A stretch of 64,000 bases of DNA from Spirogloea muscicola (GCA_009602725.1 WELB01000016.1:651796-715795), one strand, 5' to 3'. Counted from the first letter of the stretch, positions 32,431 to 44,720 are shown. The notes: a model not told the origin generated them from the sequence alone. Numbers and translations are program-made.

Positions 32431-33360
32431 TAAATACTAAGACAGCAGCAAGGGGACTCACAGTACACGCTAGTCAGGGACTCTCAGTATACTCTAGTCA
32501 GAAGATGCAGGTCGGAGTAGCTAGCAGGCAAATAGACGTCGCCCTGACGGAAGCCGGAGGCCGCAGCCAAAGCGCGGCCTGCGCGCAAGTGAACCGCGAA
32601 GGCAAGGGACCGCTGCAAAGAGATGGCCAAGCGCATCCGGAAGACTTGAGCGAGGGACCCTGCGACAGCCAGGCTGCTCGCTCTGCTGCCCGTGGCCGCG
32701 GGCCACTGCTCGCCGCGCAAGGCGGTGAAGCAGGTCAAGCCATTTTGTGCCAAAGGCTCCGTGTACGTCAACGGCGAGTGGGACAAACTCGTCCCCCACG
32801 AGGTGATCCGAGTATTGGCGTTCCTTTGCGCCCGCCGCTAGGCGGACTGCGTAGCCCGCACCCTCCGACGAGCGTTTGACGCCTGGACTTATAATAGTCA
32901 GTCGTGACAACGTCGGCAATGAGCCGAGGCCCCCCGCCGAACACACTGGCGACGAGATCGGCGCGCCAGGTGTGGAGGCGGCCATCCGCCCCAGCGGTCA
33001 GAGGCATGATGCTGGTATTTGCCATCGCCACAGTGTAAACGGCCTCCACGAATATGCCAAACATGGCATTGCGCAGCAAGTCGTGGGTGCCGGTCCGCTC
33101 CCCTCTCCGTGCGCACCGGAGCATGTGGGCCGCCAAAGACGCCGCGTCAGGGCTGCGCTCGCCGCACTCGCACTGCTGTACTCCACTTAGGCAGGGTGGG
33201 TGGAGGCGTGTAGGCGGTGCACCGCCGTACGGAATGCGTCGGCCGGCATCCGGAGCGCATCGTGGATCCTCGGCTGGGGCCCACGCTGCCGCCCCTGGTG
33301 AGGATGCCGAGAGCAGCCCCGTGCGCCCCCGGAGGTCGTCCGGAGGCAAAAGCCCCATCG
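32431..33360 (-). mobile_element. LINE 3' half (minus), cut by a copia element
   Basis: The minus strand reads QQCECGERSPDAASLAAHML, GTHDLLRNAMFGIFVEAVY, RLIADVVTTDYYKS and then DEFVPLAVDVHGAFGTKWL. These are the zinc-binding and restriction-like-endonuclease parts of the same LINE clade. Upstream sequence is lost where the copia element begins near 33400. A frame change separates the last segment. Confidence 0.75.
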
Positions 33361-33419
33361 CCGTGGAGAAGGAGGCGGCATCGACCTGTGCTCTAGGTAA
33401 GACGCATCGGCAACCATGC

Positions 33420-36135
33420 TCACTATCATTCTTTCATTCCGCTGATCTTTTTGTGTTTGAACTGGTTCACAGTGATTCTTGTGGTCCAATACAGTAATGG
33501 CATTCAGTGTTATAGATACTTCCTGACCTTCAGTAGTGACTTCTCACGCTACGTGACTTGTCACTCGTGGAAGACCAGAGATGAGTGTCTATCTCAACTC
33601 AAGGGGACCGAAGCAGAAGCAGAACATCCTACTGGGAAGATGATCAGATTACTTACGTACAGTCATGGAGGTGAGTACGTTTTCCCTCAACTTCATACAT
33701 GTCCTCAAAGGAAGTGGCATTAGACATGGAAAGAGTCTCTATGCATGCCCTCAGCAGCATGGAGTTGCTGAGAGGTGGATGTGATCCATTTTAGAAAGTG
33801 CACGATGCATGATGTATGCGGCGACCAGAATCCACCAATTCTCACCAAAATGGCTGAAGCCGTTTCCACAGCAGTTTATCTGAAGGATTTACCTTACCCT
33901 CCTGACATTGCTCTTGTCGTATAGAGAATTGAGAGTACGGGTGAAGAAGAAAGGTGAATATGGAACCCATAACTCTTGCGCAGGCCATGTCAGCAGTCAC
34001 TTAATAATAATAATAAATGACTTAACTGCTGGAACTTAGATGATCCGGAAGAACAGGAACGAGCACTGCAACTGACACAGAGGAGCAGAGGGAGCAAGAC
34101 GTAGTATGAAAACAAAAAAAGGTTAAGCAACTCCTACAGCACTGACAGTAAAGAAGATCATCACGCAGAACATGGACTCCTGCGGTACACTTCGGACAAG
34201 TAGCGAAGGTACTCCCATCCAACACTGACATTGACTGTGAAAATTCATCTTCATTGCATGATGCTGCATATTCTTCACATGGAATGCATTGAAAACAGGT
34301 CATTGATGATGAAATGAGAAACAGGATATCAATGACGAAACGAGATCGCTCTCTAAGAACAAACCGTGGGGTCTTGTCAAGCTACCTGAAGGCAGGAAGG
34401 CAACAGGTTGCAAGGGGGGAATCATCGATTGAAACTGTCCGATAATACAATTGACAAGTTCAAAGCAAGGTTACTTGCAAAGCATAATGCACAGAAGGAT
34501 GGACATTATTCAACCGAGTGTGCTCCTACTCTTATGCTGACCTCCATGAGATTGCTACTTTCACTTGGAACGTCTTATGACCATGAAATGCATCAAATGG
34601 ATGTACTACAGCATTGAAGATCTGAAGGCAGAGATATACATTCAACAGCCTGAAGGGCAGATTGTGCAGGGACAAGAAGATTCTGTCCGCAGCTTGCAGT
34701 AAGCGCTGTACGTTCTGAGGCAAGCGCCGAGAGCATGGTACCAACGTCTTGACCACTATTTCTTGCTCGGAACGGTTTCTCTAAATGTCATGCTGAGCAT
34801 ACAATCCACGTGAAGGGGTCAGGTATAGAGCAACGCATTCTTGCCTAATACTTTACTATATATATTGATATTTTGCAACAAGAAATTGAAGACGTCAAAG
34901 AAGTCCTAGCTTCAGAACTGGACTGTCAGATTCAGCAGAGGTCAAACAAACATATAGCATGCAGGTCCTGAGAGTTCGTGACGCAAGGAATTGCCAATTG
35001 ACAGTGACCGGACTCTTGCATGCAATCTGCCTCTGAGAAGCTTACTATGCAGGCATGCAAGCCAGACTCCGCACCCCTAGACACAGGCGTCCATCTTACA
35101 GAAAAAGATTGCCCGAAGACTTAGAAGGAACAGAAGGCTGATATTCTACCCTACACACAAGCCTTAGGAAGTCTGATGTATATCATGTTAGGAACTCGCC
35201 CAGATGTAGCAGTAGCTGTAAGTCATGTCAGTAAATTATGGCCCTGGCTAACCCTGGCTGGTCATACCGGGTAGCCTTACACGTGTCTTGATATATCTGA
35301 CGGGAGATCTGCTTATGAATCTCTTCGTCAATATCTGATGAGTCGCAATGAGTCGCGATGTGTTACTTGGATATGCTGATTCTGACTGGGCCGGTGACCT
35401 AGACTGCAGACACTCCATAAACGGCTACATTGGTCTGATACATGGGGAAGCTATTTCTTGGAGCACAAAGACGCAGGCCCCAGTCGCACTGTCAAGAACT
35501 GAGCATATGGGCTGCTACACAATCTAAAGAAAGAAGCAGTATGGCTCAGGCAACTGTTGCTGAAAGTCGGTCTCCATCAACCTTATGCGATAAACAAACT
35601 AAATCAAAAGGCAGTCTTGCACTGGTTGCTCATATTACTCGCGTGTCAGGCATATTCGTATTCAATAAGAGTTTGTTGGAGAGCATGTACAACAGATTAT
35701 AGTATGTTTCGGATTTTGTACTACAACGGTAAGGTGGCGGATGCGCTTAGCAAAGCTCTACCCAAATCAAATTGGATTCTTGTAGAGCACAGGCAGGTGT
35801 CCTAGCCCAACTCTCCGAAGGGGAGTGTGGAAGTTGGATCGTCTGCCAGGCGCCGGCCTTCGTTGAGGAACAGTAAACCCACCACTTTAGGCTTGGCCAA
35901 ACTGAGCATCCGATTCAGTGCTGTGCAAAGTCGAAGGAGACGGCTGGGCTAGCTGAGGTGGCAGGTCCAATACCAGATTGCTTCAATCAACTAGACGCCT
36001 AATTCGCTGCTTTTTCCCACCATGACTTGTGTTCCAATATGGGCACAGCATATGGGTACAAAGCCACACCGTGTGACACGCCAAACACCACTTTTGCAAG
36101 CGCGGTCCCTTGCTCTCTCAAGTAGTCGTGTTTCC
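33420..36135 (+). mobile_element. Ty1/copia LTR retrotransposon, 5'-truncated fossil
   Basis: Pol remnants in copia order are recognisable on the plus strand: integrase core, then reverse transcriptase from about 34340, RNase H near 35450-35700, a polypurine-like GGGGAG and a 3' LTR from 35826 to about 36135. The 5' LTR and gag are absent. The copy is clearly broken, with many lesions over its length, and is old. It lies against the minus-strand LINE at 33.4 kb and the F-box gene at 36.1 kb. Confidence 0.8.
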
Positions 36136-37500
36136 CTCGCCAAAGGCTAGCCGGCGCGGCAAGGCTCACGTCTGCGACTGCTGTCGCACAAGGGGTGAAG
36201 ACGTGGACGAGGGTGGCTCCCTGTTGAATGGGGTATCGCTCATGTTGCCGTCAGTCGCCGGCCCCTCCATCGCCTGCGCTAACGCCTGCAGAGCAAACGG
36301 CAGCGGCCGGCGTCGGGCTGGCGCAACCTCGGTGCAGAGGATGTTCCACGGCATTGTCCGTGTGCGGGGGTCAGGGAGGAGGGATGGCAAGCCCTGCGAC
36401 CTGCCGTGCCGGGGGCCACAGTCGAGTGCGCGCCCAGTGGCGACCGGGGACATTGCCCGGGCGCCACTGTGCCGGCTATGCCATCTACGACGGCTGTCCT
36501 TCGCCATGGCATCGCCGCCGCCGGGCCCCCGCCTGCGCCGCCCGCTGCCGCCAGCCGCGGCCGGACGGACACGTCACACCACCGGGGGGGTTCCTTCTCG
36601 GGGATGTCGCCTGCAGCCGCGCCGGGTGCATGGCTGCCCTCTCGCCGGTCGGCGGCCCCCCGCTCGCGTCCCCGCGGCCAGCGGCCCAGCGTCTGCTCCC
36701 ACGGTGAGGACCGCCGCCATCGCCCGCCTGCCGCACTCGTCGTGCCCCGCAGCCGGGCTGGTCCGCGCTGCCGCCCGGCCCGCCGGCCTCATAGCTGACG
36801 TCGTGCGCTTGTGCCGCCTGTGGCGCCGCCTGGCCGAAGCGGCCGTCGCGGAGGTGCGCCTCCGGTACCGGGAGCTCAGCGTCAGATCCGCTGCTCCTGC
36901 CCGCGGCCGGGGTGGACGGCGCAGCTCGGCCCCCACGCTGGCCTCCACATCCCCGGCGGTGACGCTCCCATTCTATTGAACGCGTTCGAGGGTTCGATCT
37001 TTGCCTCTTGAGAGCCGTCACGACGCTCGCTAAACTGCGAGTCAGGCAAGCCGCGGGCATTCGCGGACGCGGGGGCCATGATGCCGGCCCCAGATATCTT
37101 GGCGTATGTGCAAGATCTCCGGGCCCTCTCCAACGTGTTGCGAGCGCTGAGCTCGGGCACAGACGTCGCAGCCAGTCTTTGAGAGAGGTGATCTTCTTCA
37201 CGGCTCTAGAGAGCCTCTCACTGACCTGCCCACGTGCTACTGGTGAGCCCTGCACCCTCCATACCGCCAACATATACATCTCCATCGCCCTGTGAACCTG
37301 CTGCCGATGTCAGGTTTGGAGTAGGCGGTTGCTCAGCGTGGTCACGCATGGCTCGTGCAAATGCAGACATCCATGCTATCACTGCCGCTTGCCAGTACAT
37401 CGCAGAGCTGGAGCTACACTATTGTCAGCGATGTACCACTCCAGCTTGGAGTTTGCCGCGAAATTCAAGCAGCTTCGCAGGTCCTTCGTGAGCAGTTGCA
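36136..37500 (+). pseudogene. F-box/LRR gene copy, left arm of a palindrome
   Basis: An open frame to 36979 carries IARLPHSSCPAAGL and ADVVRLCRLWRRLAEAAV, an F-box-like segment (the CR.WRRLA turn). The continuation is in another frame: LLRAVTTLAKLRV (about 37010) and FTALESLSLTCPRATGEP, then, beyond a GT donor at about 37242, ADIHAITAACQYIAELEL (37365-37420). These match the F-box/LRR gene at 29.3-30.2 kb in order. At least one frame change near 36970 and a shift after CQRC make it a pseudogene. It continues into the inverted copy on the right. Confidence 0.55.
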
Positions 37501-38290
37501 ATAACATTTTACTGATGGCGGGGTTGTGCAATTTCTCATGGGCTGCTCCATGCTGCAAAATCGTCGTTGGAAATGTCCAAGGCTGTCCAGAAGAGGCGTT
37601 GGACAATTCTCAACGCCGATGTTGCAGCATGGAGCAGCCCATGGCAGATCGCGGAACCCCGCCATCAGTGCTAGTTCTGCAAGCGCTCACGAAGTACCTG
37701 CGAAGCTGCTTGGATCTCGGCAATCGACTCCAAGCTGGAATCGGTACATTCCTGACAGCAGTGTAGCTCCAGCTCTGTGATGTGCTGGCAAGCGGCAGTG
37801 ATAGTATGGATGTCTGCATCTTCACGAATCATGCGTGACCATATTGAGCATCCGCCTCCTGCAGTGCTGACTTCAGCAGCAGGATCTTAGTGCGATTGAG
37901 ATGTATGTGAGGCGGCGTGTTGGCAGCTTGGAGATTGCGGGGCTCACCAGTAGCACGCGGGCAGGTCAGTGAGAGGTTCTGTAGAGCCGTGAAGGTCACT
38001 TCTAGCAAGGGAAAGACGTCTCTGCTCAAGCTCAGTGCTCGCAATACATTGGATAGCGCCCAGAAAGTTTGAGACATGCGCTGGAAATTCACGGGGCCGG
38101 AATCATGGAAGCCGAGGTCGCGGATACCCGTGGCTAGCGTGACTCGCAGGGCGGCTAGTGTCGTGACTGCTCTCAGGCGGTGAAGATCGTCCCCTCGAAC
38201 GTGTTCCAAAAGGAGGGCGAGGCGCGTCATGGCGAGGAATGTTGAGGCCAGCGCAGGGCCAAGCTGCGCACAGAAAGATTTTGAGTAGTA
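36930..38290. repeat. Palindrome of F-box/LRR gene copies, arms about 650 bp
   Basis: The left arm (36930-37585) and right arm (37586-38290) are reverse complements across introns and exons alike. The centre near 37585 joins TGGGCTGCTCCATGCTGC with its reverse complement, with about 60 bp of less regular sequence between. The copies face tail to tail. Divergence is moderate, so the duplication is not brand new. Confidence 0.8.
37586..38290 (-). pseudogene. F-box/LRR gene copy, right arm of the palindrome
   Basis: The minus strand reads MTRLALLLEHVRGDDL, LRAVTTLAALRVTLATGIRD, SNVLRALSLSRDVFPLLEV and LQNLSLTCPRATGEP (38230-37960). After an intron it continues ADIHTITAACQHITELELHC, ECTDSSLESIAEIQAA and a stop near 37660. 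This copy reads better than its left partner but lacks the F-box end, which would lie beyond 38290 where TPX2-like sequence begins. Confidence 0.55.
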
Positions 38291-38339
38291 GCATACTATG
38301 TCCGCTGAGTATCAGGATGTTGTGACGCCATTACTTCTC

Positions 38340-38736
38340 AGAAGCCCCATGTGCTGTTGCGTGCTTCTGCCCTAGCCGCCGCCGCCGCGCCTCCGCCGAG
38401 CCCTCTACTCCGAGCCCTGTGCCGCGGCCCACGCCACTGAGCCACGCGCCGCGCCCACTGCCCACACGGCGGCCACGTCCGCGAGCACGGCCATGCAGCA
38501 CGCCCGGCCGCGGACCGCGCCTGCACAGCAAGTCATTGTTGCGCCTTTCAGGCAAGCCGTGGCCCCTCAGTCTTGCTTCTATCTGACTGTTGGCCTTGCG
38601 CCAACGCCACGAGTGTACACCTGCGGTGTGCACTCGCCGCTTGCCTCATGTACTGCGAATCTGATGCTGGCAGCCTCGCATATCAGGTCCTTGCACATTG
38701 TGCAATTCGGCACCAGCCTCAGCGAAATTATTTTGG
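38340..38736 (+). pseudogene. TPX2-like unit, subtype 2, first-exon remnant
   Basis: GC-rich sequence with GGCGGCCACGTCCGCGAGCA and CCATGCAGCACGCCC matches the first-exon block at 45695-45790 and 58105-58170. CATATCAGGTCCTTGCAC matches 45908 and 58325. It is followed immediately by a fold-back duplication. No complete frame is present. Confidence 0.5.
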
Positions 38737-39742
38737 CGACCAAAAGCCTCAAGCGCGACCAGCGAAGCACAGAATCAGCCTTAGGTGCATGAGGTATAAG
38801 GTGTGCAGTGCATGGCCTGCAGATGCGCACCACCTATGGGACGTCTTCACCGGCCTCGTCAAGTGGCACAAAAACCAGGACAGCCCTCGCATGCCAAGAT
38901 TAGTAAGCAGCTTGGTGCAGCAGTATAAGCAAGACCACAAGGTGCTACGTTGTGCTGCTCCGGCGTGTTTGCTTTGAGGCACAGAGCACTGACCTGGCAT
39001 GTATGTGATGCAGGCGGCTGGCCAGCAGCTGAAACGCTGGAAAATGATTGATCGTCGGCTTCTTTGGGACCTGCTCAGGTGTGCAGGGAGACCTTGTCCG
39101 CTTGACCCAACGATAAGACAAGCCGTGCAAGTCAGCAGCAAATTGACAGCAGCACACGCAGGACCGGCACTCTTCTTTCGGGCCTGGCCGAAGCAGAGAA
39201 GCACGAGAAAGCTTGGGTGCAGTGGCCGGCATGGATGGACGAAGGATGCGTGTGTGCATCCATGCTGGCCACTGCACCCAAGCTTTCTCGTGCCTCTCGG
39301 CTACGGGAACATTGCCGGTCCTGCGTGTGCTGGCGCAAACTCGCTGCTGACTCGCACGGCTTGTGTCATGATCGTATTGACAAGGTCACCCTGCACACTG
39401 AGTGGGTTCATGAAGAAGCTTACAAACCCTCATCGTCCAGCGTTTCAGCTGCTGGCCAGCCGCCTGCACCACAAACTTGCCAGGTCAGTGCCCTGTGGCT
39501 CGGAGCAAGCACGCCGAGCAGCACAACTTGAAAGCACTTTTTGTTGCTGCTTCTACTGCTGCACCAAGGTGCTCACTTCTCTTAGCATGCCTGCGCTGTT
39601 GTGCCGCTTGACCAGGCCCGAAAAGACGCCCAATAGGTAGTGCGCAATCTGCAGGCCATAAACTGCAACCATGTCACCTTATGCACATAAGGCTAATGCT
39701 GCGCTTGGCTTGTCGCAGTTGAGGCATTTGGTTGCCTTAAAA
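38737..39742. repeat. Palindrome in TPX2-like unit, arms about 500 bp, spacer about 14 bp
   Basis: The left arm 38737-39244 and right arm 39259-39742 are reverse complements. The centre is almost closed: GAAAGCTTGGGTGCAGTGGC on the left mirrors GCCACTGCACCCAAGCTTTC on the right. The content is the 3' flank of the TPX2-like unit (compare 43494-44020 and 51130-51690), not its exons. Confidence 0.85.
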
Positions 39743-41425
39743 GAGCCGGCCGAGAGGCCGGTGCCCACTTGCATACGTTGGCGCTGCCAATGAAATGCTG
39801 GGAAAGCTCAGCGCTCAGACAGAGAAGTCTTGCAATCGCTCATGCACTTTAAGACCCAGGGGTAGGTGATAAGCGGCTATCGAGCCCGCTGTCAAGTCGC
39901 TGACCCGTTTGTATAGTAGGCCTCCTCGCTGAACCCTTCTAGCCCAACGAAGTAGAGTATCTCGGGCTTGTCAGTCACAGCCCCCTTGGAGGAGCCACCA
40001 CTAGCTGAGCTCCGGGCTCTTGCCTGCAAAGATGATGGCCAGCCGCAAGGTTTTGGCAAATTCATGCTGTTGATACACGTAGCAGGCCTCAAGAAGGTTC
40101 AAAAAGCAACCGAGATATGCAGCACGTTGTGCGGTTGGTGTTCATCACACAGCATTGAGGTGGGAGGGACCTTGTGGATGCGTCTTGTTGCTAACCGTTC
40201 TGCTAAGGGCACAGCCACACTTGCTCCTCAAAAGTCGTTCTGCTAATGAGACAGCTGCTTTGGCTTCTTCACCACGCATAGAATCAAGCGTCGTGTCTAA
40301 CAGCAAGAGAACGTGTACTGGCTGCTTTTATTCGGCTGCCTCGAAACCGCCATCATCGCAGATTGGTCAGGGAGCATGGTGGCAAATTGCCCTCGTTGTT
40401 CCAGATATGGCGTCCATGCTTGCAGTTCTTCACTTTGGGCTGATCACTTGGTCTGCATCGATGTATGTGCCTGCCTGAAAGCTTCTGAGCTCAAGGAGTT
40501 TGGGCTAAAGCGAAGCACAAGTCTTGTCAGCCTGGTCGTGACAATTCCTCCCGTATACAAACAGTTAGGGATTAGCACGCCGTTGTTGGCTTTGGACGTT
40601 GGGGATTAGGGAGCAAATCCCCCACACAGTGAAGCACAACGTACAGTATGCAGGGAATATCTCGCGCTGAGACGCCGACGACAGATGGCGACTGCACCTC
40701 CTGGGCACAAGCCAGCAAATCTCACCCCAGGGGAGCAGCCATAATTTTCTTACAGAGAGCCGCTGCGGTAGGCTGCAGTGCCGCGCTGCAGCAGCAACCA
40801 GAAGCTGGGCTGTGCCAGTAGGCAGCAGCAAGGCTGTGCCTCCGTATGGTGCTGAGAGGTCTAGGGTGCAGTACTGAAATGCCGAAGGACAAAATGGCTG
40901 AAATTCCGAAGGACGACGGATTGTGAGCTCCCTTCATGGATCTGCTAAAGAGCGCAGGAGCAACTCGGCCGAAGGACAAGGAATCGTGAGCTCCCTTCAT
41001 GGACCTGCTAAAGAGCGCAGGAGCAATTTGTTAGCTCGACGGAATGGTGACACAGGGCGTGCAGTAGCAGCAGTGACTTTGCACCAGTGCGGGCATGCAG
41101 GACCGCATTGCCACAAATGACAGGCACGGGAGAGCGTGGGTTTATTGCCCAAATTCGGAGGAGGCAGCAAGTAAAAGGTGCGGCCTACAGTGACGCAAGT
41201 GACGGCGAACGCCTGGAGGCGCCGTAGCAAGATGGAAGGGTGCATTCAGCACACCTGAGCGAGCAACCCACCAATTAAAGCCGGACTGCTTACTGTATTG
41301 CCCGTGACGTTGGGTTCTGCTTGCTGAGCAAGCTCCTGGAGTAGCCCGAGCCACCGAGTCCATCTCCCGAGCGTCCAGGGGCCCTCGGCGGGAAGATGTG
41401 GGCAGGATTAGGAGGAGAGGCTGTG
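39743..41425 (+). repeat. Inter-gene part of the tandem unit, with the dispersed 280-bp repeat and an insertion
   Basis: 39743-40575 matches 48190-48790 and holds no recognisable gene. 40575-40855 is a copy of the ~280-bp dispersed repeat. 40860-41425 is absent from the sister unit at 49075. This insertion contains a tandem duplication of about 66 bp (40918-40983 and 40984-41047, sharing GTGAGCTCCCTTCATGGA). Confidence 0.6.
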
Positions 41426-41559
41426 AATGGCAAGCCTTGGAGTGAAAATGTCCATGTCCGAAGTTGAACACTGGACCTCAGAATGAGAAGCGGGGGTCCT
41501 TGCTGAGCCGAAGCAGGCTATGGAGCAGGGCATGCCAGGTGGCAACGGCGGTGAGCTGA

Positions 41560-42110
41560 GGTGGACAGCCCGCGTGGCGGGGGCCACGCGCGGGGGCCGC
41601 CGAGCCGGCGTCTTCCCCGCGCACGGGCTGGCCGGGGGAGGAGCGCGGGAGATTCGTTGGGCCCCAGAGGCCAAGATGCCGTGGGGCTTTGACCATGGCG
41701 GGCCGCTGACCGGGCGGTGAGTGAAGGTGCCGCGCCGGGGGCCACGCGCGGGAGCCGCCGAGTCAGTCGCTTTTCCCGCTCGCACGGGCTGGCGGGACGA
41801 GGGAAAGCGCACGATATTCGTTCACCCCGGCAGCCAAGGTGTGCTTTCCCGCTCGCACGGGCTGGCGGGACGAGGGAAAGCGCGGGATACTGGTTCACCC
41901 CGGCAGCCAAGGTGCCCCGGGGTTTGACCTTGGCGGGGCTGGCGCGGGAGATTCGTGGGGCCCAAGGGGCCAAGATGCCTGGGATTTTGACCTTGGCGCG
42001 AGCGCGGGCCGGGCCGCTGGTCGGGCCGCGTGGAGGAGGGGCACTGAGTGACCGGGGCCGGAGCGGGCGAGTACATAAGCCAGGGGAGCCCGCCCCCAGC
42101 CGCCATTCCA
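41560..42110 (+). promoter_or_regulatory. Promoter of TPX2-like copy A, with E2F-like sites in tandem repeats
   Basis: Two near-identical 74-bp repeats (about 41768-41841 and 41843-41916) each contain TTTCCCGCTCGCACGGGC and an opposed GGCGGGACGAGGGAAAGCG. TTTCCCGC fits the E2F consensus TTTSSCGC. Further TTGGCGGGG motifs follow at about 41930. GAGTACATAAGCC at about 42068 is a plausible TATA region. The same design lies upstream of copy B. Confidence 0.5.
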
Positions 42111-42378
42111 GCCCTCTCGCCGCCAGCCCCCTCGCCGCCCCCGCGCCCCGCTCCCCGGCTCCTCCCCCGCCGCCGNGCCTAGCCCCCGCTCGCCGCTGTC
42201 CAGCCTAGGCCTCCTGCTGCTCAAGGCCGCACCACTCCCCCGCAGCCGCCGCCGCTAAGCGGCCTGCTCCCGCCGCCTCGCCGCCGCGCCTCCGCCGAGC
42301 TCTGCGCTGCCGGCCCTGGTCGCCAGCGCCGCGGGCGTCGCCGCCGCATCCACGCGCAAGCCGCCGGTGCCGCGGTAC

Positions 42379-43493
42379 ATGGCGGCCACGTTCGCGAGCA
42401 CGGCCATGGCAGCACGCTTGCCCGCGGAGGCCGCGCCCAAGGACTGGCCACTCGCGCTCCGCCAGGCCCCCGCCCGGGCAAGCCCCGGCTCCCTTTCCCT
42501 TGCCGTCGTGTGCCTGTGCCTTGCAGCCGGCCCTCCGCGCTGCTTGCGGGCCTCCTGGTTTGCCGCCTCTGGGCTTGCCCGCTGACGTGCCGCCACGCTC
42601 GCCGTGTCGCCGCCAACGACCTGGGGTGACCAGTCGTGTCTGACGTCCTGCGCCACTCCACTGTACAGGTGTCCAAATTCTTGGCCAAGGCGACTGCAAC
42701 TCCCCGCCCGACCCGGCCCGAGGCCGACAAGGCGCCTGCGCTCATCATCCTGGGGCCAGGATGGTGCAACAGCTCCCGATCGCCCCCCCTCGCCCTGCGA
42801 TTGAGGACTTTTCGCCGCTCGAGGCCAGCTGTCAGGCAGCCGCCCGAGAAGTCCCAACTACGATGCTGCAGAAGGCCGAGGTTGGTCTAATACTGCAAGA
42901 TGCCTGGATGCTTGATGCTTCGACTTCTGCTTGGTTTCTCTGGTGGACGAATGATTATGTGTTTCATAGTCCTGCCCGGGAGGCTCAGGCCCCTCGTCTT
43001 CTTCCACGTCTTCCTGGCACGCTTACTGAATTGCCCAAGTGTGCCGGTGTCTTTGCCACAGCCGCCCAAAAGGCCCGCGCCAAGACCTCCTGCCGTGCGG
43101 TGCCCTGCTCACTTGGCCAGCGCTGCACGCGCCCGACGGAGAAGATTTGTACACGACGAGGTAAACAAGCGTAGTGCCGAAGCAGCCTGCTCAACCAGGG
43201 TTAGGCAGTATTCTCCTGTCTCCCCTCGCATAAGGCGACCGTAACTGACGAGCTTGCCAGGGCTGGAAAGCTGGTAGGCTTGGCGGAGGGTGCCGAGCAT
43301 CTCCTGACTGCCGCAAAGCACCCTGACTGCGCAGGTTTGCTAGCTCCGCCGTTTATCTAAGCTGGCAACGAGGCAAGCAGACGTGGAGATGCGGAAGGAG
43401 GAAGCCCGGCAGATTGCCGAGCTGCGGCGGACGCTAGTGCACAAGGCGCTGCCGGTGCCATCATTCCGGCTGGTCTTTAGACCCCTCCCGTGA
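42379..43493 (+). pseudogene. TPX2-like gene, copy A (subtype 1), pseudogene
   Basis: The exon layout matches copy B: exon 1 from ATG 42379 (MAATFASTAMAARLPAEA), exon 2 at 42669-42880, exon 3 at 43062-43160 (KRPAPRPPAVRCPAHLASAA, ending RRRRFVHDE) and exon 4 at 43335-43493, ending QIAELRRTLVHKALPVPSF. That last motif is the signature of the TPX2 domain. Exon 2 has a length that breaks frame relative to copy B, and exon 4 has an in-frame TAG at its third codon. The copy is therefore probably dead, although transcripts could persist. Confidence 0.55.
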
Positions 43494-44029
43494 GGCACCC
43501 GACTCAGCTCCACGTAATGCTGGCCCTGCACCCAAGCTTTCTCGTGCTTCTCTGCCATGGCAACTCCTTGGAAGATCAATGCCGGTCCTGCGTGTGCTGG
43601 TGCAAGTTCTCTGGTTTGCACGGCTTGTCTGGTTTTGGGTCGAGCTGACCAGGTCTCGCTGCACACCTGAGCAGGTCAAAGAAGAAGCTGACGAGTCCTT
43701 GGCTTCCAGCATTTTTGCTGCTGGCCAGCCGACAGGACCACGTACATGCGAGGTCAGTGCTCTGTGCCTCAGAGCAGAGACGCTGTTACTTTGTGCTGAA
43801 AAGCAGCACAAAGTAACGCCTCGTGTTTTGCTTTTACTGCTGCACCAAGCTGCTGGCTGTGTTTAGCATGCCTGAGCTGTCCTGCTTATTGTGCTGCTTG
43901 TCGAGGCCGGTAAAGACATCCAATTTGTAGTGCATAACTTGCGGCCGTACCCCGCGCACCTTCCACCTCATGCTTTAACGCAAAAGCTGTGCTTGTTTGT
44001 CGCAATTAAGGCATTTGCTTGTCCAGTGA
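43494..44029 (+). repeat. 3' flank of TPX2-like unit A
   Basis: This flank is colinear with 51122-51690 and contains GCACCCAAGCTTTCTCGTGC, the sequence found at the centre of the 39.25-kb palindrome. A 20-bp hairpin made of GTTACTTTGTGCTG and its complement lies at about 43790-43820. No coding sequence is recognised. Confidence 0.5.
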
Positions 44030-44720
44030 TGACTGGTCCTGGGAGGCTGGTCCCCAGCCGGCTCAGTCAGACGACTATTGCTGGAAGTCGGCTCCATCAA
44101 CCTTCACGACATTTTACACTGATTCACTAGCGCAGTCTTGCACTGGTTGCTCATCCAATTTTCCACTCACGTACCACACACGTACATTTTCAATATCGTT
44201 TTCTTAGAGAGCATGTACAACAGAAAGTAGTATGTTTTTCTTCAGCCAGACTTCGGCCTTCGGTAAGGAAAAGGAGGAGATTCACTATACCAGGCTTGGC
44301 CAACCTGAGTATCCTATTTCAGTGCTCTGCAAAGTCGGAGGAGACGGCGGGGGTAGCTGAGGTGGCTGGTTAATTACCCCACGTTGCCTTAGTTCGCTAG
44401 ACGCATAGTGCGCTGCTTTACCCCACCAAGAGCTGTGTTCTAGTATGGTCACAGCATATGGGTACAAAGCCACACCGTGTGACATGCCAAATTCAAGTTA
44501 ATTCAAGTGCAGTGCCTTGCTCTCTCAAGTACTCATATTTCTGGGCTGCTCACCCTTGCTTTGCTCTTGCTTGCACTCGCTTGAGTCTGGTCTGTTCTTG
44601 TCTGGCTACTACTTCTCCTTTCATCAACATATTCATCACTCTAAATACTCAACTGATGGCACGGATCCTTCTTATGGCGAAGCTAACACTCGTCGATTGC
44701 AGAATATAGAGAGCACAGAG
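44030..44720 (+). mobile_element. Copia fragment: pol end, LTR and gag start (fossil)
   Basis: The RNase H end of copia pol lies at about 44030-44225, an LTR at about 44240-44640 and the first bases of the internal region to about 44720. From there the sequence switches to TPX2-unit DNA at GATGAGTCCGGAAGAC. The same three-part arrangement with the same switch point occurs at 51690-52370. It is a broken remnant, duplicated with the unit. Confidence 0.7.

Noticed and set aside
34022-34303. Minus-strand Cys-rich open frame (CFQCIPC, CPKC, CQCC)
   Set aside because: It lies antisense within the copia fossil, has irregular Cys spacing and no start context. It is taken as chance.
39200-39300. Terminal inverted repeats of a DNA transposon
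   Set aside because: The mirrored sequence is the centre of a palindrome of ordinary unit DNA; no transposase or target duplication is visible.
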